Below, one piece after another: positions 22,745 through 34,407 of a stretch of 64,000 nucleotides of DNA. The first letter of the stretch is position 1, and the number at the start of each line of letters is the position of its first letter. The notes under the pieces were generated by a model. It was given only the letters and a program-made list of their open reading frames with translations. It was not told where the DNA came from and did no database searches. The stretch lies in assembly GCA_036971615.1 (NCBI GenBank), contig JAYKKR010000002.1:372001-436000 (forward strand), given 5' to 3'. The stretch comes from Amyloporia xantha. Its lineage: Eukaryota > Basidiomycota > Agaricomycetes > Polyporales > Adustoporiaceae. The position numbers were made by a program, and so were the translations under genes.

Positions 22745-24454
22745 TCATCCTTGCATGAGCCATGGTTTATTCGTTGTTGTCCATGTATCGAGGGTCTTCC
22801 AGAAATGGGCCACAACAGACTTGTCGACATGCCGCCTATGCTGGTCGATCTGATTCATACCGACATGGTCAGCGCGCCGGCCGCACGAATAATAGGTGCA
22901 GTAATTAATGTGAAATACTGACCTTGAGTTCGGTGACATTCCAATCCTTGATTTTGGGGTTCGGTGGGTCGTTCGCCCACGATACGTATATGCCCTTCAC
23001 TGCCCGCCGTGCGCCCAACGTCAGCTGTTTCTTCTAGAAATTCAGGACACTGCTACCTACCATGGTGGAATAGCGCCCTCGGTTCGCTCCACTTGTACGG
23101 CCTGAACTGCCACGCTTGGCCTGTCGTCATCACACATACAACGCGGTCCCACGCGTCCGCGCCGAATTTCGCGAGTGCCTCCGTGCTATCGACCACGAAG
23201 TACCTGCAGCATCGCATGAGCCTCATGTGTACAGTTGTGGGTCCACAACGAAGCGCCGAGACCTACCGTGACTGGCTCTCCGTCTCACGTCCGGAAGGGT
23301 CTATTGTTGTTCGCTTGCGATAGATGGGAATGAGGTCTTCTGGCCGCGCATTTCCTTCCGCAGCAGCGCGAGCGCGTGCGTCCTGCGAGGGCTCGAACAC
23401 AGCTTCTTGCAGGAACCGTTTGACATTGTGCATTGTGATCAAGGCTGTGGGCGATGACGAGATCATGATAATGGGGTATTGGTTTTCTAGGTGTGTGTCA
23501 GCACAATGCGCTCTGAACGGAGGCTTACACACGCACTGGGTTTCCGTGCTTGTAGCTTGGGATCTGCCAGATACACAAGCGGTTAGTTTGGCGAGGAACC
23601 GCAGCGCAAACACGAGATACATACCAGGAGTCATTTGAAGAGCAGCCTGTGAAGCACCGCCCTTGTGCGCATCTTTGAGCTTCTTGAGCTTATCCGCATA
23701 CGTGGTACGGACGGCGGAGAAATTCTGCATGGAGTATTCAGTTTCTGGGCATAGGGCATGGGAGTAGAATACGCTGTGCCCACATTCGGTTTGATTCCTC
23801 GTAGTACGGTATTCCTGTCTTGCAACTCGATCTCGTTCTGCTTAATCTTCTTCACGACTTCGACGTCCGCAACGTCGGCGACATAGCGACGCTTAAGTGG
23901 GCTGGACGTGTCGGCGCTCTTGAAAGTAAACGGCGTAGAAGGCAAGTCTACAGATGACTTGAGTTGAGGTGGCGTTCCTGGCGGTGTCGTCGACTCAGCT
24001 GCTATTAGGAGCCAGTTCCGTGTCAAGAGAAATTATGATAAAGACATCAACCTCACTCACAAGCAACTGGAACAATATTCTCGAGGTCATTCCTGCGGCC
24101 CTCTATCCAATCCACCACACTCTTCCGTTCAGTCACGCTCACGAAACCAACGGCCAGACCATTCTCTCGGGCCTGTTTCATGTACTCTGCCCCAGACGCG
24201 TCTCTCAGCAACCATGATAGATATACCGCTTCCACGGAGAAGAAGTCTTGAGGGCTCGTAGACGGGTCTGTGGAAGTCGCGCCTGGTTTTCGAAGTCGGG
24301 TGGGCGCCGACTTGGGTATTGATAGTGTCGGCGACAGTACGATGTGCGTCGCTGATGCTATGGATCCCGTAGGTTCAGACCCATTCAGGTATGTTACTTC
24401 ACTCCGTGACTTTATGGCTTGTCGAAGAGCCAAGAGAGCGTCCTTGTAGTCCAT
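22745..24454 (-). CDS. CDC73: Paf1 complex subunit CDC73 (parafibromin)
   Basis: Eight exons (24454..24061, 24001..23784, 23724..23625, 23563..23537, 23486..23267, 23203..23061, 22999..22923, 22849..22745) give 427 residues. The N-terminal part matches the Cdc73 N domain (DALLALRQAI, FFSVEAVYLSWLL). The C-terminal Ras-like domain runs from about residue 246: RPKNQYPIIMISSSPTALI, TMHNVKRFLQEAVFEP, DAWDRVVCVMTTGQAWQFRP and VDKSVVAHFWKTLDTW. Cdc73 is the phospho-CTD binding subunit of the Paf1 elongation complex, which supports H2B ubiquitylation and H3K4/K36 methylation. Exon 4 is only 27 nt, but both flanking junctions are canonical and restore RKPKNQYP. It is convergent with the inositol kinase gene, 153 bp apart. 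Confidence 0.95.
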
Positions 24455-24854
24455 GGCAGATGCAAATTCCTCTTATTACGAGCAAGCAGTGATGAGCTAA
24501 ATCTCCATTATAAAACGGTGAGACCTCACGCACAATATATCCGGAGGGTTCAGTAGCAAGTACGAACGACAGCCTGAGCTTAACCTTGTGGAAGTTTCCT
24601 GCGAGCAGAGTAGATAATTCCTTGACTTTGGTAGGCTCAGGATATCGAGGCCCACTCAATGGCGAGCGGCGAGCGCCTGTACATACGTTGAGTGGCTAAT
24701 TAGGAAAGGTCACGTGATGAAGCGAGCGTATAAAAAATCCCTCGTTCTGTTTTTTGCTGTTGAACTCTTCTTCTTGCGCACCATCTTAGAGTGTCCTTTG
24801 TTACTTTTTGCTGTCAAGAATGTTATGGTAAGTCTATTATGCCGTGTTGATTCA

Positions 24855-24944
24855 ATGATGAGATCGCTGCCGCCCCAGTCGTAGCTTGCGAAGCAGGCTT
24901 TGACGAGAAGGCAGAGCAAATAGCCAAACAAATTGCACCTCTGA
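24855..24944 (+). ncRNA. Candidate C/D box snoRNA in an intron
   Basis: ATGATGA (24855-24861) fits box C and CTGA (24941-24944) fits box D, 79 nt apart, inside a GT-AG interval (24833-24999). The C box starts 22 nt after the donor and the D box ends 55 nt before the acceptor, as in many intronic snoRNAs. The terminal stem is weak and no clear C'/D' pair was found. The rRNA target of the segment before the D box could not be checked. Confidence 0.3.
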
Positions 24945-25201
24945 TTTTTTGTCCTTGTATCTCAATCGTCGAACGTGAAATTAATCTGCTGTTTTGCAGA
25001 TATTGCCCGGCTACATATCAAACGCATGCGCAGGCCGGTATGGTGTTGTTGGTGTTTGTCGTTGCTGACGTTTCCTCAGACCTGTGTGGTGTGTTCTCAC
25101 ATTCGAGGTGAGCCACGTATCTCTATTTGGTTATTCGCAGCCGTACTGCTAGTACTCGAGATGATCTCAAACCGAATGCAATTAGGAAGTGCCGTCTGAG
25201 A

Positions 25202-25225
25202 GCTACTTTCTACCAAGAAAGTAGC
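25202..25225. repeat. Perfect 10-bp hairpin
   Basis: GCTACTTTCT, loop ACCA, AGAAAGTAGC. It lies downstream of the candidate snoRNA region; it could be part of a structured RNA or a terminator-like element. Confidence 0.6.
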
Positions 25226-25622
25226 ACCTGTCGAGACGCGGTTCTCTGATTCTCCTTGTACACATGGATTAGCTGCATATTGTTCTGACGCTTGTTGTCC
25301 AGTGCTCTCATTTCAGTCATAGCAAGTCGCACACGAGGAGTGCCGTGCGGTATGGCAGGGAGCAATGTCGTTATTATGCCTGTTCATGTATTTCCCGCAC
25401 AAATGTATTGCCCTGTAATGTATGTAGTTGAATAAACTTGTGAAACAACCATGATCCCCAATGTCGTCGCATAAGAATTAAGAATTGGATCTGCCAGCAT
25501 TGCACTGCATTGATGACTGTAATGATAATTCACGATTACGTTCACTGGTGCCTGCGGCCGGCGCCAATTGCCCTTGACCTCATACTTTCCACTCCCAACT
25601 ACAACGTCGACTAATTGCACCC

Positions 25623-28600
25623 ATGGCACAATGGGGGCAGCAGGGGTACCAGTACCCTATGCAAACAGGCTATACTCCTCAGTTCCAGCAGGGATTTCAG
25701 CCCAGCGGAGGTATTGCACCGCAGCCGACTGGCTTTCCAGGCCAGCGACCAGGATTCCAGCAACCCCAACCAACGGGCTTTCCAGGCTCATCTGGATTTC
25801 CAACAGCCTCAGCAGACCGGTTTCCCTCAGCAGCAACCTGCCTTACTGCCCCAGCAAACCGGCTTTCCCGGCAGTAACTTCCAGCAACGCGCCCCACCAC
25901 CACCCCCGCCTGTTCCACCGATCCCATCGCAGTTCCAACAGCAGAATGCGCAGCCCGGTGGCTTCATGGGTGTACCGCAGCAACAGAACCGGTTCATGTC
26001 GGCGTCACCACTGACCGCGCAGCCCACAGGTTTCCCTGGTGCAGGCATGGGCGGGGGCATGCGGCCGCTGGTGCCCCAGATGACGGGGTACGTGGACCCG
26101 AGGTTGCAGATGATGCAGAGTACGTTCCTTCCGGCGAACCCGTCGATGCCGTACAACCCAGCGGGTGCACCGCAGCTGCCGTCGGCGCAATTGCAGGGCG
26201 GAATGTCGCTTCAGCAGTCATTCCAGCAGCACAACCAAGCGCAGCGAGGGAACGCGACGCCCAGGGTTCCTTGGGCGCTTTCCAAGGCCGAGAAGAAGAA
26301 TTACGACCAGATCTTCCGCGCGTGGGATGTGCAGGGTACCGGGTTCATTAATGGGCAGACGGCGCTGGAGGTGTTTGGCCAGAGCGGATTAGACAAGAAC
26401 GATCTAGCCAAAATATGGTGTGTTATTTAGAAATCTTTACTGTTCTGGTTGCTAAACCCAGGGAAGGGCTCTTGCTGATGTCGATAACCGTGGCAAGCTC
26501 AATCTCGCCGAATTTCACGTTGCGATGGGTCTCATCTACCGGCGTGCGTACCATCGCACATTGTGAATCTATATAGTGCTAATAATTATATCAGGCCTCA
26601 ATGGGAACGACATCCCTGACGAATTGCCCGCTGAGCTCGTGCCGCCATCGCACAGGGACCTGGACACGTCAGTAAATCTGCTTAAGGACATACTCAAGAA
26701 TGACACGCGTGCTCGCTCTCCGTCTAGCTTGGACTCGCCTGTATCAAAGCTGAAGGAGCGCTCGTTCAACAGCACGTCTGCTCCTGGCGCCGGCGGTCGA
26801 CAGGATGCGACAGTATACAAATACAAGGACGAGAGCCCTCCAGGCGGGTTCTACCAACCGCGGTCGCGGCATGTGGACCGTAGTGCTGTGCGCACGACGA
26901 GTGAGAACGAAGAGTCCAACGGCCGACCTGGATGACATGAAAAGGCAGCTGGAGAACACTGCGAAGATGCTCGACCGCACCGCCGAGGACATGGCATCGC
27001 GGACTGCGGAGGACGAGGCGCTGGAGCAGGAGATGTCTGATCTGCGTTACAGAGTGAACAGGGTGAAGGATGATCTCGACTATGTGGCGAGAGGCCCCAG
27101 GAGCGCCGCCAAAGACGAGGAAAGGCGTAGGCTGGAGCGGGAACTCCTCAAGCTCATGCATGAGCGGATTCCAGAAGTCGAGAGAAAGATCAGGGACAGG
27201 GAGGAGAGAAAGGCCAGAGAGAAGCGTGAGTGGACTCGAGAGAGGGACAGACGCAACGAGAGGTTCGGTCGGTACGACGACAGAGATGACCGCTATTCAT
27301 CGTCCCGGTACGATGACGACAGGGATAGGAACTACCGTGGTGGATCATACGACAGGGACGAACGGGACAGAGACCGTGACAGAGACAGAGACCGTGACTA
27401 CGATAGGGATAGGCCCTACTCGCGCAATCGGGATAGGGACAGAGACTACGACAGAGACTACGAACGTCCTCGAAGTCCACCTGCTGCTCGTTCGCCCCCT
27501 CCCGCCCCGCCGTCTGCTCCGCCCCCGACTGCGATTAGCAAGCCTCCCCCTCCTGCTCCTACACCCTCAAAATCTCCCGCCCCAAATACCAAGAATATGA
27601 CCCCTGAAGAGCGCAAGGCATTCATCCAGGCAGAGGCCAGGCGACGCATGCAAGAGCGTATGGCTGCCCTCGGAGTGGCCGGGTCCGGTTCGGCGTCACC
27701 GAAGCTAGACACCAGTGTGGAGGATCGGCTCGCTCGGGATAGACAAGAGGCAGAAGAAAGGGCACACCAGGCAGAGAGGGAAGCCGAGGAGAGAGAACGT
27801 ATTCGCCGAGAGAGGTTGCAGAGTGAGAAAGGCTCTGAAAGACGGTGCAGCCTCGCCCGCCCCTCCGACACCGACACCAACCACACCTGCTGCTCCAGCC
27901 GCTCCGACGCCCTCTGTGCAGGTGCCGACACCGAAGCCGACACCGCCTCCTCCATCGAAGCCTAGAGCGCCTGCGCCACCTCCTCCTAGGAAGGCGGCTG
28001 CACCGAGGTCGCCTGCAGTTCGAGCTACTCCGCCTGCCCCGACACCTCCCGTCGCATCGCCTGCGCTCTCTCCGCCTGTACCGGCCGCTCCTGCGGTCCC
28101 AGCGATTGATCCTGAGGAGGAACAGATCCGTGCTCGCCAAGAGGCTTTGCGCAAGCAACGTGAACGTCTGGCGCGGCTGCGTCAGTTGGAAGAGGAGGAA
28201 GAAGAGGCTAGGCGTGCAGAGGAAGAGTATCAGGCCAGGCGTCGGATGTCTGGGGCGAAGACCGCAACTCCCTCGCCGGCACCTTCTACGCCTCTGGCTG
28301 CGCCTGCCCCACCCCCGCCGCCTCAGGCACCGGCTCCAGAGACGTCTCCTGCTCCTGCACCGCCCGCACCCCCACCACCTCCTGCCCCACCTGTCGCAAG
28401 TCCGGCTGGATCGACACCTTCCGCAGACAAGTCTGCTACGAATCCATTTAGTCGTCTCTTGAAGGAAAGTCCAGGAGCGGCTGGCACTCCATCGACTCCG
28501 AGTGCGAATGGTGGTACCAATCCGTTCTTCAAGAACCAGCCTCCGTCGTCAGCAGCCACAAGTCCGCCTGCACCGCCGCCGCCACCACCTGCGGCTATTC

Positions 28601-31600
28601 CTGCTCCATCAAAGAGCCCTGCTCCGCCAGCGGTCAAGACATCCTATCACACAGCGCCTAGTGAAAGTGACGGGGAATGGGATGAGATTGAGGAGAAGGA
28701 AGCTGACGATAGCAGCGATGACGAGATAGACTCTTCGCGTGACACGCGCAACAAATTGGCCCAGCAGTTGTTCGGCAGCATCTTACCGCCATCGCGTCCT
28801 CAGTCCGCAGCGGCTCCTTCCAAGCCGTCGGTGCCAACCCAGGTGTCGTCACCTCCCCCGCCTGCCCCGCCGCCTCCGCCCTCTGCTCCGCCTGCAGTAG
28901 ATAACACTCCCATCCCACCACCTCCGCCGATGGCCCCGGCTGCTCCACCCGCCCCTGCCGCAATCGCAGCTCCCGCGCCGACTGGTGATCGTGGCGCTTT
29001 GCTGAGCGCCATACAAATGGGTGCTAGACTGAGGAAGGCGCAGACGAATGATCGCAGTGTGGCATCGGTATCTGGTAAAGTGCTGGGCGATGCTGCACCC
29101 CCTGAACACATCAATGCTGCCCCGAGAGCGCCGTCGCCACCTGCCCAGCTAGAATTGTCGATGCCGACATTGTCTAATACCAAATCAAGCAACAGAGATT
29201 CTGTTGATTGGTATGCAGGCCTAGCTGTCGATGGAGGCGCTGTTCAGCATGAGCATCTTCCCTCGATGCAAGAGGAGGAAGAGCCGGACACGCCTGTTCC
29301 TCAAATTAAGGTCGATTCTGCCGAGAATGATCTATTGGCTGATGTAGATAAATCAATTGGTGCGTCGTTTACTTACGTTGCTTTCAATCTTCTCTAAAGC
29401 TGGTCCAAATCTGCAGAATACCGTGTTCGCTCATTATATGCGTATGAAGGCCAACGAGCCGAGGATCTCTGTGAGTGGAAACATGGGCCAGTATATATGT
29501 CTCGCTCATGTTCTTTGGCCGTCTAGCTTTTGCCGAAAATCTTATTCTTACAGCACATCCGTCAAAATCTGGAGGCGATTGGTGCTATGGTTCCCTGGTC
29601 CGGGATGGTAAAACAGGGTTCTTCCCAAGGACGTACGTCGAAAGAATTGAAGAAGGTAAGCCCTTGTTTTAGCAGTGTTGATCATCATGATTCATTGTTT
29701 GGACCTCCGCAGTGAAAGCCAGGGCCTTATATTCCTACACCGGCAATAGCCCTGACGAACTACCTTTCTCTGAAGGCGATGAATTATCCATTGTGGACCG
29801 CAGTGACGCTGACTGGTGGAAGGCTGAGCAAGGCGGTGTCGTATTCATCGTACCTGCAGGATACCTAGAAATCATGGAGGGTTAGTCGACCAGTCCGTCC
29901 TACTGCGTTCCTTTGTTTACGTTGCTGCAGGCTAAAGTAATTTCATATTTTCTCTTACATGTATTCACCGATTGGTTTTTGGACAATGACAATTTGCGCT
30001 CGCCACTTCGACAGCTTCCACTTCGCGAGGTAGTCCCGTTCCTCTTCAACAACCCTCCGGGCCAACTGAAGATGATCATCTCACAATGCAACCATCTGAA
30101 CTTGAGAACACACATGATAGCGAAGAGAGCGACGAGGATTCTGAATCTGAATCTGAATCTGACTATGTCTCTTTCTCAGAGTCTGACACAGAAGACAGCG
30201 ATGAAGAGAAGACGGAAGAGGCTCGAGCGGCCGAGCGAGAAGCTCGCGCGCTCGAACGTCAACGTGTTTTGGAAGCTGCAGGTTTCATCATAAAGTCAGA
30301 TGTGAAGCCGCCGCCACGGCCGGTGCGAACCAGAAGTCGTCGCAAGCATCGTCCGCCACCTGCGGTGCCTGATCGCTCATCCGTCGTCTCGGACAGTGTG
30401 CAATCGCCTGGCAAGGATCTACCTGATCTTCCAGAGCCAGAGGAGAACGACCAATCGCTCCGCCTGGACGATGCATTCGAACGGTATGAGGCGTTCAGAC
30501 AGGCAAATCCTAACATGAATCGCTTGTCGGTGGTCTCCGTTGATAGCAAAGATTCAATGCCGACCCCATCGTCGCCCATTACGAGGAGTACGTCTGCTGA
30601 GCCGGAACCACGTACACCGCTGCATTTCTTCAGTATCTTCGGCCGGAAGACCCCAGCAAACGATGGTGAAACACGTACGATGCCGATCATATCAGCTCCT
30701 ATTATTGCGAAAGAACCCACTGACGGAGAAAGCGATGGTGCGTTCGGCTTGGTGAGTATACGACTAACTTGTATGCGACGAGGGTTCGTCTGATTGTCAT
30801 GCAGTCGTGGGCCAGCCTTGTGGATAAATCTGCCCTAGAAGAGATACCGGTGAAAGAGCGCCGTCGTCAGGAAGTGCGTTTGGAGCAATCACTGTTCGTT
30901 CTTGAGTCGTGACGATTCTGTTACAGGCCATTTTTGAATTGATCGCTACGGAGGGAGCCTACGTCAGGGATCTCCAGCTCATCGTCGAGGTGCGAATTGA
31001 TGGCTGCGTTAAAACTCACGTCTAAAGCTATGTTCCAGCTTTTCTATGCGAATCTGCTGCCTCTACTCGACGAGAAAGCAGTCAAAGTGATATTCGCTAA
31101 TGTTGAAGACATCCTTTTGATGAACACGGTGCGGACTCTACCTTAATTACTTATTCTCATGGCTCACTTCACGTAGACACTCTTGAGCTCCCTAGAGGAG
31201 CGGCAGAGGGACTGTCGATTATACATTGATAGGATCGGTGACATTCTGAAGAGGACCATGCCTGATATGGGCGTATATGTGGTATGTTGCTTAGCGCCTC
31301 ACGCGTCTTGCACACTCATATATCATTCTCAAATAATTCACAGGAGTACTGCGTCAATCAAGGGAGCGCAATCAAGGTATTGCAGTCATTACGGGAGTCC
31401 AACCCTGAGCTGTCGGCCCGCCTTCAGGTATCCTATGTGGTACTCTGTGATAACTATTGTTTCTCACATTCCACTTTAAGCGTCTTCGAGATGATCCTGC
31501 GGCACGAAACCTTGATCTCTCCAGCTATTTACTCGTGCCAAGTGAGCTTTTGCGCATCCTGAGAGAAGACACCGTCACTGACGGGTCCCTTTTATGCTAG

Positions 31601-32388
31601 TGCAACGTATTACCCGATATCCGCTGCTGATCCGACAAGTCAGTCAATCTCGTCCTTGCTCATATTTCGCCTTTAATGACCGAGAGACAGATCTTGCATT
31701 ACACAGAACTAACGGAAGACCGCAAGCAGATTGAGTATGCTCTAGAGACGGCAGAGAAAATCCTGGAACATATCAACGAGACGATCCGAGAGCAAGAAGG
31801 CCGGCAGCGACTAAGAGCGATCTCAAAGGATCTCTGGGTTGGACAAGGGTGCGATAGGCTACTCCCATAGTCCTTTCCCACTTACTCATTGAGCCACGTA
31901 GTCGACTCGACCTGACCGCGCCAACTCGGTACATGGGTCCTAGAAAATTATTGAAAGAGGGCATTTTAATGAAGGCTAAGAGTGGGCGCAGATTGCGCGC
32001 GTTCCTCTGCAGCGATATTCTAGTACTCACAGAAGAGACGGCGAAGACGTTGTACCGTATGGTACGTGCTTCTTTCCTCTTCTTGAGACTACATATTGAA
32101 CTATAGTATCCTCCTAGCCGATACCTCTTGGGGAGGTTCTGGTCAAGGAGCTGCCTCATGGTAGAGGTGCGTACGGTGATGTCCTGGGTGTTGAGGGTCC
32201 CCGCTTACCATTGTTGTCGGACAGACGATCTCGCCTTCCAACTTTCTATCGCGTATCCTCGCGGCGGGGATGCTATTTCTTTGCGGGCCACATCGGCGAG
32301 AGATTGTCAACTGTGGATGCAGACAATAGATCGCGCCAGTCGGACATGTCGCGAGGCAGAAAGGAGGATCCGTAACCGCTCAGTGTAA
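25623..32388 (+). CDS. Intersectin-like endocytic scaffold (Cin1/Pan1 type), frame-broken as given
   Basis: Order of modules: QPTGFPG repeats (25.63-26.1 kb); an EH domain (WALSKAEKKNYDQIF through ADVDNRGKLNLAEFHVAMGLIYR, across introns 26418..26466 and 26544..26594); a coiled coil with an Arg/Asp-rich tract; poly-proline regions; a WH2 motif (RGALLSAIQMGARLRK, about 28.99 kb); SH3-1 (EYRVRSLYAYEGQRAEDL); SH3-2 (VKARALYSYTGNSPDELPF); an acidic linker; a RhoGEF (DH) domain (ELIATEGAYVRDLQLIVE, PMQRITRYPLLIRQ); and a PH domain ending at 32388. Cryptococcus Cin1 has the same composition and links endocytosis to actin and Cdc42 signalling. Only one EH domain is visible. At least a dozen introns occur. 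Three single-base frame breaks, near 25795, 26920 and 27830, each equal to one extra base, interrupt the long exons. Confidence 0.85.
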
Positions 32389-32728
32389 CTTGCTGGCCAG
32401 AGAAGAGGAGGAGATTTATGAAATTCAGTTATACATGATCAATTTAGTTCTCTGGACTGCTTTGCTTACAGCCATTCAATCAATGTTAATGGGTCTATGT
32501 TCACATTTTATAAATGAATACTATAATATGCATTGAGATTGCAGCACGGCATGCGGACCATGCTAGGCGGAGGGCCCGCGACAATTCCCCTCAGGCTCCG
32601 CGGCTTTGTTGACCTACGCCACTGCCCCGCACTGCTATCTGAATTCTGGAATCCGCCTCTATTTCTCGAAATCACCGTACTGAACAACCTGCAGCCCGCC
32701 TGCGAACCTCTCCTGACACCACAACCCT

Positions 32729-33511
32729 ATGGCTACTGCTATCACGGACGACACGCAGACTGACTCGACCGTCCTAACCAGCGATCACCAGGATGTCAAT
32801 ACTGTTCGTCCATTATCCACCACCCAAGAGCGCAAGCTAGTCAGCTATTTGGAAGAGCAGATCCTGGAAGTAACCCGAAACTACAAAAAGCGGTGTGTCG
32901 TTCTGTTCGATGACCAGCACTCGACAGAATCCTGAAGTTCATACCGCACCTCCACTAGATCTCACCCCTCTTCCAGCCTCCCGACGCTTGCATCTTACCT
33001 GAATGCCACACACACGCTGCTCTCTCTCATCCTCCAGATACCCTCTGTAGATCCTTCGTCGTACCTGCGCACATCGCTCCTTCTCCGCCTGACCGGCGAG
33101 GTGCTATCCTCCATCACGGGCTACGTTCCAGACGTACAAACTCTCAACCAGCTTTTAGCCTGGCTCGATGACCTTGACGAAGGCTGGCTGGCAGTCCTGC
33201 GTGGACAGTCCTGGGATCCCGTCGAACGCAAAGGCGCCGACATCAGCAGTCCAGCAGACGGTGGCCCACGTCGCTCGGCACGCGTGAGCCAGACAGACCG
33301 TGCCAGGCTGCGGAGCATGCTCATTGCTGGAACGAACGCCATGGAGGAGTGGCTCTCAGAGCTCGATACCGCCGATCAGAGTTTCCAGCTGGCGCTGGAG
33401 ACATTGGGTATGCAGCAGGGTTTCGACGACTTATTCTCGCAGACGCTCGCCGCAATGGGCTCCTTAGATGGATCCATGAACGACCCCCGAGGTATAGAGG
33501 GGACTTGCTAG
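32729..33511 (+). CDS. Conserved-looking hypothetical protein
   Basis: Exons 32729..32892 and 32959..33511 with a 66-nt intron give 238 residues. The protein is soluble and largely helical: an N-terminal Thr/Asp-rich leader, a helix with ERKLVSYLEEQILEV, then LPTLASYLNATHTLLSLILQ, GEVLSSITGY and a C-terminal helical hairpin with DRARLRSMLIAGTNAMEEWL. Splicing at the stated sites gives the only continuous frame. No signal peptide or membrane segment. Family not recognised; it follows intersectin on the same strand 340 bp downstream, but co-function is not implied. Confidence 0.7.
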
Positions 33512-33716
33512 GTTGGGTATTTATCTCGGACTTTGTAGCCCTAGCTTCCACTTGTATTTTGAAACTTCGCAATTCTGTATCACACTTAATTCACCGCCAT
33601 AAACTGCATATATAGGGTGGGCATTATTGACTATAGCTACATGTACGTGAGGAGAAATATGAGCTGGGGGCGGTCATTGATTTATACAAGATCTCGGTGC
33701 ATCCTGGATCTGATCC
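33512..33716. other. Convergent spacer
   Basis: Short spacer between a plus-strand and a minus-strand gene; it contains likely 3' UTRs only. Confidence 0.4.
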
Positions 33717-34235
33717 CTAAGCCGTATGGGTGACAGTCTTAGTCGAAGCATTCTTCACATGCTTGGATGCGACATCGGAATGTTTGGCATGTACGACGTC
33801 TGTCGGCCTGGGGATAAGAGTAATGGAGGTATTATAGTCCAAGTATGGCGATGCGGTGGGCTGCACTGCTGGGGAAGACTTCGATGCTTCGGCTTCATTC
33901 CCCGGATGGGCACCAACGTAAGAGACGTAATCCACGCCTGCTCCTCTTGAGGCTTGTCCACGACTAGCGACAGCGCGTTCTGCCAAGTACTTCGGGAAAG
34001 GTGTCGGTCGTCGACGGGAGACCGCGCGATAGTGTGGTGACGGTTGTCCAGAGGTATCGGAATTTGCTGCCACGGGCGGCCCACGATTGAGCGAGTACCG
34101 TCTCCCGAGTAGAGTACCAGGCTCAGGAGGAGACCGGTGAGATGATGCTCGAGATGACGGGGCGTGATCAACAGGTAGCGACTGGGCGAACGGGACCAGA
34201 ATGAGAAGGGTCAGCACGGCCTGAAACGCGTGCAT
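33717..34235 (-). CDS. Predicted secreted Ser/Pro-rich protein
   Basis: The ATG at 34235 gives 172 residues starting MHAFQAVLTLLILVPFAQSLP, a typical signal peptide. The mature part is rich in Ser, Pro, His and Arg with no domain and only dispersed basic pairs (RR, RRR) that could be Kex2-type sites. An upstream in-frame Met (34361) would bury the signal peptide, so the downstream start was preferred. A 15-mer with an E-box (34370-34384) lies about 140 bp upstream. Function unknown. Confidence 0.55.
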   Translation of the reverse strand: MHAFQAVLTLLILVPFAQSLPVDHAPSSRASSHRSPPEPGTLLGRRYSLNRGPPVAANSDTSGQPSPHYRAVSRRRPTPFPKYLAERAVASRGQASRGAGVDYVSYVGAHPGNEAEASKSSPAVQPTASPYLDYNTSITLIPRPTDVVHAKHSDVASKHVKNASTKTVTHTA

Positions 34236-34369
34236 GATTAAGAAAAGATATAGTAGCAGACAACGGACCAGCCTGTCTGTGTGATTAAAGAGCAAGCTTA
34301 AGAGCAGTCCTTCGAAACAGGCAGAACGGCGAAGGGAGTTCAAGTCGAACCAGCCCTGCAAAGTGGCGC

Positions 34370-34384
34370 AAACACGGTCACGTG
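34370..34384. promoter_or_regulatory. E-box-containing 15-mer, second copy
   Basis: Same 15 bases, AAACACGGTCACGTG, as at 3724-3738. It lies between the secreted-protein start and the 3' end of SUV3. Confidence 0.4.
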
Positions 34385-34407
34385 CAACGGTACACTGAAG
34401 GCTGCCG

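Larger units (their letters stand above)
24455..25622. other. Spliced-looking non-coding region between CDC73 and intersectin
   Basis: The sequence contains GTAAGT at 24833 and TTTTGCAG at 24999, resembling an intron of about 167 nt that holds a possible C/D box RNA (24855-24944). Downstream lie a perfect hairpin (25202-25225) and an AATAAA-like signal near 25431. No convincing protein frame survives splicing. A CACGTGA motif lies at about 24709. Confidence 0.4.

Noticed and set aside
24975..25199. Possible ribosomal protein eL41 because of KRMRR
   Set aside because: Only five residues resemble eL41; the rest is hydrophobic and cysteine-rich and does not fit.
27190..27480. Antisense frames opposite the Arg/Asp-rich and proline-rich intersectin exons
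   Set aside because: They are shadows of low-complexity codons on the other strand.
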